Origin: Nephrocerus scutellatus | Lineage: Eukaryota; Arthropoda; Insecta; Diptera; Pipunculidae | Direction: 5' to 3' | NCBI GenBank assembly: GCA_947095585.1 | Contig: OX352762.1 | Span: 93,904,249 to 93,968,248 of the forward strand | DNA length: 64,000 bases | In this document: positions 40,763 through 52,700 of the stretch, one piece after another | Layout: the number at the start of each line of letters is the position of its first letter | Numbering within the stretch: the first letter of the stretch is position 1 | Position numbers and translations under genes: made by a program | Notes under the pieces: model-generated | What the model was told of the DNA's origin: nothing | The model's database searches: none | The model's input: only the letters and a program-made list of their open reading frames with translations

Positions 40763-43700
40763 CGGGCAAGTGAAGTTAATATCGAGAATTTAAAAAGAAA
40801 ATCGGTTGGCAAACAGAGGAGAAAATGGTTCTTAACTGTTTTGCCTTTGCCTATTTATATATAGATTGTGAGAGGCCAGATAATTTGGACGGAAATCTGA
40901 CAGCCGGAAGTGACAGTTTACTTAGACAGTTTTTCAAGAAACAAATAACTCAAAAAGTATAGCACTTAGGAGAAATCTGTTAAGTGCAAAAGAAATGTAA
41001 ACAAAAAAAAATAAATAAAAAAAAAATAATTTGAAAATAATTTAATATACGAGTACATTTACTAAAGATTCCGCTCCCGTCCGTAAAAGAAAGTCGTGTT
41101 GTGCCCACACCTCCATTTTAATATTAAATCTACACACAAAAACACCTATTTCCTATTCTATAGATCCACATATTGATGCACTACTTCTAAAGTACCGGTT
41201 CCATTATGCTGCATTCTATTGCATTCCAAAGTCGAGCAAAGTAGTTTTGAATAGGTGATAATAGGAATGTTACTTTTCACAATTTATATAAAGCGCAAAA
41301 GTAGGCCATTTATTTTACATTTGACAGAAATTAAAAACGAGGGGTTTCAAGTCGTGGGATTACGGATTCACTATTCTTAATATTTAAAGACGAGAATATA
41401 TATGTTTTATTATATTTGTGCCGCAAAGTAATAGCTACTCATATTTTTGTATTTTATTTTGAATTGAATTTATTCAATGAGAATTAAAAATGTCATTACT
41501 GCGATATAAAGACTTCTACTGAAGATATATCCATAATCCCCTTTGCATCCAGTTTTATGAAACTAAAACAAAGAAACGGTATTTTTAAATTCTCTATATT
41601 AACTTCACTTGCCCGTGGCTGGCTGGCTGGCTGGCTGACTGGCTGGCTGGCCAAATCTTGTGATAAATTTTTAACCCACTTCCTACAGCCCGATTTTATT
41701 GAAATTTTGCACACATGTATATCTCCCAAGACAACATTCTATTAAAATTTGAGGCCCCTCGGGCCGCGTGGTCGGGGGGCTCCCATACAAATATTTTACA
41801 AAATTTCTTTATTTTCTTTAAATTTTGTACACATGTGTGTCTTCAATGGAAAACACTTTTTGTAAAAATTTGGAGCGATCGGCCCCTTGGGGACCCCAAT
41901 ATACAATTTTTAAATATCGCTATATCGCATCAGATCACGGCAAAGTCTGAGCTCTGTGCTTTGTGAGCAACGCTGTTCGCTGCCGCTGCGTCATTTGGTG
42001 AATTATTTTGCCACAAAACGAGCACGCAGTTTGTGTGTGTGTGTGTGTATCCCCGATTAGAGAATTTACAAGAAGAGTTTTAATTTTTATGGGTTGTTTT
42101 TTTAACTAACAATTTGGCCGTCTTTGTTTCAAGGTATACAGTAAACAAGCTGTTCCCGAGCGCATTGCTACCCGCACACATGAACAAACATGGTGACAGG
42201 AGTACTATAGCCTATAACTTTCCCTCACCTTCCAATAATTTACGTTGACATTTTTTTAAAAATACGTTTGTAAATCTCATGTTAAAATTTTATCTTTCTC
42301 CCCTTCCATCTATACCTATAACTTTCCCTTACCTGCCAATAATATATCTTAAAAATTTCATAAAATTCAGTTTAAAAATGTAGCTGATATTAACATTTGC
42401 AGTTTTCGTGACTCATGTGTATAATATAAAAACAGTTATTTTGTGTAATAACGTTTTTTTACGATTAATGATACATTGTATTTTTAATTTGGCGTCCTAC
42501 GATGTATTCTTGCGCGTGTTGTAATGAAACTAAATAAATCTCAAAAATAGCGGTTTTACCATCTACTATCTTGAAAACAGCCCCACCTAACGGGTCCAAA
42601 TTTCACAAAAACCCAAATAGCAACGAAACAAACCTACGGGTAAAATCTGAAGTTCCTAAGATGCTTCGTTGCTGAGAGAGAGTTCAAACCAAAACAAAAA
42701 CCGAAACCATTAAAATCCTAATCTATGGTGAAAATTTCAGCTTCCTGCGATGTCTGGTTCCGGAGAAAGGCAATCTCAAACAATACACAAACCATTTTTA
42801 TATATTAGACTAGCTGAAATACCCGGCTTTGCCCAGAGTCCCCAGCCCCACTCACTAACATCTAACGGCTAACACACCTAGTGATTTAGTAATATATATT
42901 GTGGGCGCCGTGGCTCAGTGGATAGGAGCATGAACTGCTGAGCAGGGGGTTCATGGTTCGAATCACAGTAGTAACACCAAAGTATTTTTCATGGTGTCCC
43001 ACCTCTCGCGAAAGTTTGACAAACGTCCGAGAGTAATAACTTGTCACTAAAAGTTTCTCAATTCGCCGTTCGGATCCGGCATTAAATTGTAGGTCCCTCC
43101 ATTTGTGTGCAAAAAATATGCATGCTCAACACAAATGGTTGCGAGAAGTCAGGCCTTGGACCGCATGGTCTGTCGCGCCGATATTATTATTATTATTATA
43201 TTGTAATATAGTAAACTAGCTAAAATACCCGGCCCTTTTAGACTTCCTCCACCCCACTGACCACCACTTAACTGAACTTCACATCTAACCAAACTGTAGC
43301 CTATAACCTCCGGGTCATAAAACTCCCTACATTGGTGAAAATCTGATCACAATCGGTCCTGCAGTTTTCAAGATTATCTAAAAGAACATGTGTTGTACGG
43401 CAGCCCCATATCCCCACTGACCCAACCACACCAACGCCAACCCAACTGACACCTCCCCACTGAACCTACACTTATTGACTCCCTCCCCACACTGACCCAC
43501 ACCACTGAGTTGTTTGCTTTTGGCTGGCCAAATCTTGTGATCAATTTTTAATCCGGTTCCTAAAGCCCGATTTTATTCAAACTTTGCACACAACTGTATC
43601 TCAGATGACAACACTTTCTATAAAAATTTGAAAGTGATCGGCCCCAGGGTCGAAGGGCTCCCATATAATTTTTTTTTAATGCGAGCCCGAAGGTCGATTC

Positions 43701-46700
43701 TTATATTCTCTGAGGACATGCACATTTTTCAGCGAACGAATGACCTATCGCTTATGAATGAAATACCTACATTAAACGTTGCATACAATTTGGCTTCTAA
43801 TATAAATTAGTCCTTAGACTGAATTTCAACTAAATATACATACACGGGTGTGTGTAATCACTTCCATAGCAGAATACATTAGCTCGTGTGTCTATAGTAG
43901 TGGAAAGTTTTTGGTAGGAACTCGTATATCTCGGATTCTACCTGTCAGAATTTAATGGGAATAGTTTTAAAACAATTGTGTCGCGTGAGGTGCGTGTGGC
44001 GCGTTTAAAAAAAATTAAAGAAAAATTTTTTTTTTTTAAAAATTTTTTTTTTAATATTAAAGAAAGTTTTGAAGAAATAAAAAATTTCCCAAAAAAATAA
44101 GTTACCATTGGTCTTTTGAGATATTTCAGTGTTTAGACTGAATTACAACTTTCAATATGGCAAGCTGAGAAGCTCGCTTTACTATCTTAAACCTGATTTA
44201 ATTCAAAATCAGGTGTCAGGTGCGCATTGTGTTTTTCCGATTAGTGAATTTACATGAACATTTTTACTATGGGTTAGTTTTATCTTGTTTAGAATACAGA
44301 TATATGACTCAGATCATCTTAGGTTTGTAGTACAATTGTACTGTACAATGTCATAAATAAATCTACTAAATTTATAAAGTATTTTGTTACAAGGAATCCC
44401 AAATCAAACCCTCATAATTAAACATATTTATATTTATTTATCTAATTTGCATCAGCATGTTTCGCTGTCTATACATATGTACATACTATATGCCTTTTTT
44501 AAACTTAAATTAAATTTCTAGTTAATTATAGTTGCTAAAAGTTATGAAAATAGCACTATATTTTTATTTTTCATTGTGTATAAATGTAGTATGTTTTTGA
44601 TGTTGTCGAAGCATTTTTTATTTTTATTTGATCTTTTTTTTTTAAAAAAAATGTGTAAAACAAAGCAATCAAAATTCAAATAAAAAAAATTTTTAGGCTT
44701 TAACCAGCATCATGCATCCTTTAGACGGATAGATTCTGAAGATGACAGAAACTGTAGTGAACGTTCGGCTTCTAACTTATCTACATCACTTGTGGCTTCT
44801 TCTAATACCATATCATCGCTAAATCAACAACAACAACAGCAATCGTCAGTCAGCCAAGTTTTCAATAAGGAAACTGAGCAATTAATGGAAATTGAGAAAT
44901 TAAGGAAAAAACTTGAGGATACAGAGAAGGCAATGGCCAAATTAATAGCCGAAATGAATTCAGATCAATATGAAGCTAAGGTTAGAACAATATGCAAGAA
45001 CAATGAAGGCAGTAAAATAATTGCTTATTACTACTCATTCACACGTTATGTTAATCTTATTTGCTTTTATTTTGTATTCATATTTTAACAACACACATTT
45101 CAACCGCTCTTTTACTTGTATGTGATCTTTCAGCGATTGGGAATTCTATCTATTAATATGGGTTAAGGAAATTAAATTTGTCATTTTTTTATCAAATTTA
45201 CGAATTTAACCTCTATCCTCCTTTTCATCATACCGGCCCATGGCGTTGATTCTTTCTGAAATCATGGAATCTCCGATCAGCTTATGATATATCTTTTATC
45301 ACGAAAACTCCTTAATGAATATCTACTACATATCTACTTACGAGTACATGTATATTCAATCGAGCCGTTTTCTGCTTGCTACTTTTTACCGCTATTTTCA
45401 CCAGCAATAATCTAGTGAAATTTTGTGTGAAAAAATTTTTAACTTGAACTTGCCTGTCTGTTTCGACTTCTTTGGGGTCCTTTTTAACCAACTATTACAC
45501 GCCTAGAGAGCTGTGAGCAATTTAGTCACGCAGGGCATTCATTCATGTCCTGTCCAGTAATTTGCTCTCCTTACGGGGCTTATGGGAACAAGCAAAACCC
45601 ATTTCCGATAGGAGATTTTTGGAACTTGACAGGATGATGTTAGTTCAAGATAAAACGGCATTTAATTTCGCGTTCAGTACTTTGTAGGCATCACAAGACG
45701 CCGAGTCTAAGCAAATACAATTTCTGGTTAAAGGTCTGCTGTGAACAGCAATAAACACTTCACTTTGACAGTTTCGGTTACTGGGCTCGAATTACCACAT
45801 ACGTGACTGAATAATACGTGAGTGAATAATGTTGATTTGACATGCTACGTGAACGAGTGATGAGAAGTAATCATCCCAATGTAAATACTTGATCACTCGT
45901 ATACTGATGTCGTAACTCGACCCCTGGTTTTGAGTAAGCATTTGTTCTTCTTCTTTCTTTCCTTTACTCCGCGGGGGAGCATAGGGCTTCTACAAACGCA
46001 CGCCAACGAACTCGATTTATCGCCGGAGTTTTAAAGAGACGCCACTCGGTCCCCTGGGATCTTGCTTCCTCTTCTATTTGTCCTTTTCCATGTCTTGTTA
46101 GAACGGCTAACACGGCGGCTTCCTTGTGGATTCCAGTCGAGCGCTAGTTTCGTACTATTGTCCGATGGCTTTCTCAAAGTGTGGCCAATCCAGCTCCATT
46201 TTCGCCGTCCTGCTGCGTTACTCTTCGCAAGTCTTGATTGGTGATTATGTCCGGTCATCTTATTCTCAGTATCCTCCTTAAGCACTTGTTGACGAAGACT
46301 TGGAGGCGCGTCGCAATCGACTCTGTGACTTTCCACGTTTCGCAGCCATACAAAGAATACTGAGAGAACGTTAGATCTGAAGATAGTTAGCTTCAGATTT
46401 CGGGAGATTTACGAGGAGTTCCAGACACTATTTAGCATACTATAGTGTCGAGCCTTGTTTACACGAGAGCACACACCCGAGTCAGCACCACTATCCTCTA
46501 TCTATCTGATGTCCGTCAATCGAGAGATCACATGTTCCACCGTTAACGCGACGTAGTTTTGTTTTTGAGACGTTAATTTTGAAACCCACTTTGTTAGCGT
46601 GGGTTTAATTTTCTCTCCATGTCACCTAGGAATTGTGATAGGAGACAGATATCATCGGCATATTCCAGGTCTTCTAGGCGGTCAAAAGCATTCAATGGCA

Positions 46701-49700
46701 ATCCCGATGGAGTACGGGTTACTATTTTCATCACCCAGTCGATGACAATTGTGAAAAGCAATGGTGAAAGGGTGCAACCTTGCATGACTCCCGAGTAGAT
46801 GTTAAAAGGTGAGCTAAGATGACCGTTATGAATGACGCGGCATGTTGAGTTTCGGTACAGCTCCTTAATGATGTTAATGAGTTTTTTCGGAACACCATAG
46901 CTAGACAAAATCTGCCACAGCATATTTCGGTCCAAGCTATCAAAAGCGCATTTAAAATCTACAAAAACCATATACAGAGGAGAGCGATACTCAACTGACT
47001 GTTCAGTGGTGTTCGTGGTTTCCCATAACATGTTCCCAATCACTGTTGTCGCTGCCTAACTTTGCGTTAAGGTCACCCATCAAAATATCGATGTCACTCT
47101 TCCGTAGTTGATCTAATGAATTATTTAGACGCAAGTAAAACGTGTCTTTTTCTTCAGAGGTGGCTTGTTCCGTCTCGCACTGTTAATATCCAAATCACAT
47201 TTTTTTTTGGGGTAGTAGAAAATTAGTCTTGTGGTAAACCTTATTTAGACTAAGACGTATTTTCTTGTTAATACCTAAAGAAAAAGAGTTCCATATCTTA
47301 TAAGGTTCTTTTTCTAGTAGGACAAAAATGTTATTCAGCAGAAAGATATTGAAGGCACACAGACTAAAAAAAAGGAAAAAATACATTAAAATTAATAAAA
47401 TAAATAAATTAAATAAATAAATAAATTATAACATAAATTATTAAACTAAAGATTTAATTTTTTGAATTTAAAGATGCTCGCCGTGAAATTTCTTAAGCGC
47501 CAGCAAGCACACACAACCGACAACCTATTTTCACAATAAGTAAACATAATTTTTATTTTTTTTTTGTTTATATAAGAAATTGCTTTCTCGTTATTGTTAT
47601 AATTCTAGAGCATGCGATTTGCGTGTATGGAATATTTTGTAATTCAACCCTAACAACACTGGGTATTTGCTATGTAGCATTGTAGCATACATGAATTATG
47701 CAAACTTTTTGAAATCCTTAAATTAACTAACTAAAATTATTTTTTTTAATTTTATGTGTTTTCCACACCAACCGCAGCAACATTTAGCATGGTTTTCGCA
47801 CTTAAGCAAAGAGCACATTTACATATCTGATATCGGATCTTAGTGGTGTAAAAAACAAAACTTCAGAGGGGGACATATTTTAAAAAATCATTATTTACGT
47901 TTTTAAAAAACTTGTTTTTTTTTTAATTTTTATTGAAAATTTCATAATTTCTCTATTCACTTGACTTACTTCTTTGCTATTCTATTCTGTTTGTATTTAT
48001 TTATGTATTTGGCCATTATGTATAATTTTTTTTTCTAGGAGCACTATATAAATATGACAACAATTAATAATATTATATCTCTTTATTAAACTTAACTATT
48101 CATATATGTACATATAGTTGTAACAGCTATTCAAGGTTTAATTGACGCTGCCGATGAGCAATTAAAATTACAAGAGAAAAATACGACTTCTGATTTAAAT
48201 AAGGTTAGCAAAGAAACAAAGAGATTAAATAAACACCTAACACAATATTGTTAATTTTAAATTTTTTTCTCGATGTAAAAATGTTTATAATAATAAAAAT
48301 TTTCAAAAGTTCATATTCATTTCTTTGTCTTCCACTTGGTTTGTGTGTGTGTTATCCTCTATTGTTCCCTTTGAAATAATGTTTCTACCACTACTACTAC
48401 TTCTACTACTACTATTACCAAGAATAACTAAAAAAACGTTCGTCAAACTAAGAACTGTTATTGTTAATTGGATTCAATTACTGAAAAAAATACTAACTAA
48501 TTAAGAAATACTCACATGTGTATTTTCTATTACTAATTACTTACTACATATATTTAATTGTTCTATATTTTATACGATGTTTAATTTACTTTTATAATTA
48601 TGTTTGCTGATTTGATTTTTTATTACAAAAACAGTCGTGTTTTCTCAATAATGCAGAGCATTCAATTTATTTGGGATCTACGTGAATTAAATTAATTCGA
48701 ACTAAATCTGAGAGATTCCACATAAAAATATAATAAAAAATATTTAAGACAACAAAAACTAGAATTAAAGCTTATAAACGATACATATGCATTATATTTT
48801 ATAAATAAACAGGAATCAAACGAAAAAACGACATCGACAAACGGAAGCATTTCCAATGGCCACACACAATTGACATCCGATAATGAAGAAAAAATAGAAA
48901 CTGTAAACCATAAACAAGTAGTTGTAGAAAAATCCCCTCGAGAGGAGAAGAACGAAAAAGATTACCGAGAACATCAAGAACTTAATAGTCGAAAAGGGAA
49001 GGAAGGAAGTGTGGAAAGATCTGTTGCGGTAAGTGCGATTGGAAACCCATGAAACGCAATTTATTTGCATCTTATCTAATATCTTTATTTTATATACATA
49101 CTAGCTGCGTGCCCGTCGTTGCAAAATTTGACCCACCCCTCCCCCACCACTCCCACCAACATTTTCTAGCGGTGTTTTATCATCACTATTAATCGTACTC
49201 GTAGAGACTCCGAAAACTATTGAATGAACACTAATATCGACCACCCCACATTCCACATTCCAACATTTGATCATCACTACTCACCTCAGCGATCCAGAAA
49301 AGTATAGAATCAACAGTAATATCGGTCACCCCCGCCACCCTAACCAATCGACCCCCTCACCTGAGAGGAGTCTAATCACTCAGTTCAGCGATTCCGGAAA
49401 ATCCGTGTGTCCGTATGTCTGTCAAAGGGGGTCGGTGGGGAGGTGGTCGGCCAGACTGGTTGTCTGGTGGCGATGTGGAGTGCTTGGTCCATGGGGGTCG
49501 GTGGGGAGGTGGTCGGCCAGACTGGTTGTCTGGTGGCGATGTGGAGTGCTTGGTCCATGGGGCTTTGGTCAGACTATGGTGGTGGGAAAGTGGGGCCGTG
49601 AGCGGAGATGTGGGCACACCTAGTTATGTATAAAAGAAAAGCATTATCGCTGATTTTGAAAATATGACATGATTGTGTTTCGTGTGTCTTAGGCACATTA

Positions 49701-52700
49701 TTCATTATTTTAATATTTCATGGTGATCAGATCGTGGACGAAAAACCAAGTGTTATGTAAATTTCGATTCGCACAAGAAACCACTCTGTGTTTAGAAAAA
49801 TTCCTTGTTTGACAAGCCAAGTTTTTTTGACTCGACAAAAAGAAACAATATGTCGAGGTTTTCGTTTCGTTATTTATATGATCGTTTGTGTTGTAAATTA
49901 TAATTTTTATACACCATCCGTTTAGGTGGCAAATGCTTAATGGTGTGACTTCTTGGTTAATTTCATGAAAAAAAATCGTATGGGGGTCTATTTTCACCCC
50001 CTGTGGTCTACGTAGCGTTTTAATGCGAAGAGACGTACTTTTGACCTTACATCACTTCAGACACTGTGTAACTCATGAAAGCTTCTAGCTAAAAGACCAC
50101 TGTTCGTTTTTTGAAAGAAAATTAAATTTGTAAATTCAAGAGTTGGTGTGAAGTCATGTAAGGTCAAAAGTACTTTTTCGTTCATTTTACAAATTTAAAA
50201 TTTTAATCCTGCTACTGTTGACCGAATGCATAAACATTTGTAGAATTTTGTAGAAAATTAAATAAGCTCTAATTATGAATTTGTAAAAAAAAATATATAA
50301 GATCATTTTTTGAAATAATAAAATAATAATAGTATAAAATTTAACGGCCGTTAAATATTATCAGAGCCGATCGCAACTATAACACTAACAATGTAAAAAA
50401 CCAAATACTTGTAGTTTACTTGTAGAAAACATATCCGTCATTCTCACCTGCCGAAGTTGACGCTCGCCACAATACTGAAAGCCTACCAACATGATTGCTG
50501 ATGTGAGGAAATTATACATGACGACGATCATGTTTATTGCCTGACCGTCGTTTTTGATTCAATTAAAACCGAACCGCACCAACCGTCATCATGCGCTTAA
50601 TGTAGTGTTAGTAGTGTAGTTAGTTGTTTCCAAAAGTTTCCAAAAGTAAATAATAATAATAATAATATTCGGTGCGACAGACCATCGCGGTCCAAGGCCT
50701 AGCTTCCCGCAACCATTTGTTTTGAGCATGTATATTTTTGCACACAAATGGAGTGGACCTACAATTTATTGCGAATCCGAACGGCGAATTTAGAAGCTTT
50801 CCGTGACAAGTTATTGATTCGAACACCGTGAAAAATACTTTTGGTGTTACTGTGGTTCGAACCACACACCTCCTGCTCAGAAGCCATACCCTTATCCACT
50901 GATCCACGGCGCCCACCTATCCGATTATAATTTACCTTGGCCAACCTAACATCTAACCATTCTGTCCAACCATTGTTACATGCGAAAAAAGCATTTAATA
51001 AATGAAGTTGAGATGGAAGCTGTTATTTCCGAATCCGCAGCATACTAGTTCACGGGGTTGAAAGTGTTTTATGGTTATGTCTTATCTTAATTCTTTAACA
51101 GAATCTCAATATCGCTGCAAATTTGGTTGGTAACAACTTTTTGGCCAGCCTTCTTGCTTCTGAATTTGTAGAACCTTTATTTGTTAGCTTCAACTGACCG
51201 TGCACCTATTTTCGGTCTGGTGGAATTGGCTACTACACTGATAAAATAACACTTCTTCAAATGTATAACCATTGTCAGATCTTCACAAACGCGAAAGAGA
51301 TTTGTATTGAAGAAACGGTTTAAAATTTGTTCGGTTTTCCTCAGTAGGGTTTGTTTTATAAAACCGAAAGCATACCTCTCTAATCCTAGCAGCCTCTTTA
51401 CAGCTCAAGTCATACCTTCCATCTTCCTTTGGTTTGATAGACTTATTTCTGAAACGGATAAACTTTCTCATACCAATAAGAATTGTGTTTGTAAGTGCAT
51501 CAGCGGCGGCATTCGCGTTGCTATCGCGAAATAATAGCGACCAGTTAATTCTCCCAAAGAAGTTGTTAAGGCCGTCCCAATTGGCTTTCTCGTATTGCCA
51601 TACTTCTTTTTTGGGAGTTTTTTCTCTAACTACGTGGTTTATTAACGAGAAATTAGCTGATGCTACACAATGGTCTGACGAGCCTAGAGGCGATAATACA
51701 TTGACGGAGTATTTATCAGTACGAGAGGTAAGGAACAACTCAAGGGTGTTTGCTGAATGATTTGCAATGTCAGGTATTCGTGTAGGCTCATTTACAAGCT
51801 GAGTTAGGTTATTAAATTCAGTGAATAACTCAACACACCTTTCTTCGGGTGTTATCTGGCCAGAATGTCAAAGCCACCCATAATTGTGTTCATTGAAATC
51901 GCCCGCAATAACGATTTCATTTTTACGATCTTTTGTGACAATTCTTAAGATTGAATCAGACAGTGCATCAAACTCGCTCTGCGTTGAAACACTGTCTAAG
52001 TAGAGGCTCCTGTAAAGAAAACAGTAGTGGATGTTTCGCTCTTGTACCTTTACTTTAAGCCAAATGAAATTAAATTCCGGATTGGAACTTTGGCTAAATT
52101 GAGGCAAAAGCTGAAACGCAACATCACTTCGGACATAGAATGCGAGTCCGCGTCAAGGGAAAAATAATGGTACCAAGTTATAATTAGGCAGATTAAATTC
52201 CGAAGTATCGGAATTATCAAATACCTGAGTTTCACTCAGTGCCAGAATTGCTGGTCTATAGACATTTACATATATGTTCTCAGCCCACGTATGTTGCTGA
52301 GATCCACTCTGAAATCACACATAACTACAAAAAACAGCCACATAAAACAACACAACTTACCGCTTCCTTTAACCGAATTGAGAAGAGTATGTCTCAAAAT
52401 GGATTATTAACACAGTGTTATGCCTTCACGACAAAATGAGTCAATTCACCAGAAGAAACAAACACTCTCAATCCGTTATTCCAATTGCTTAAGAATTAGA
52501 TCATAAACAACACGACACAGTTTTTTTTGTAATTTCGCGTGTGCTGGAGAGCAGCACGACCGTGCACAGCGTCGATTAGGAGACAACTATAATAATTGTT
52601 ATTGAAAACTATCGTGCGAGTTTTAACTTATCTGACAAGTTGGTTTTTGCGAAGGTTTAATAAAAAATAATAAATACTAAGCTATATATATATATAATAA

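Noticed and set aside
42903..42975. tRNA-like sequence with A and B boxes
   Set aside because: It is the head of a SINE: it continues into a conserved body and ATT tail, and recurs with the same body at five other places.
47770..47860. Possible extra RIC-3 exon (CAG acceptor followed by HLAWFSHLSKEHIYI)
   Set aside because: It reaches an in-frame stop without a donor, and the 28-nt exon at 45134 already satisfies the phases.
49267..49623. Three overlapping open frames of 64-118 codons on the plus strand and one on the minus
   Set aside because: They arise from the G-rich 67-bp tandem pair; the peptides are simple repeats with no domain.
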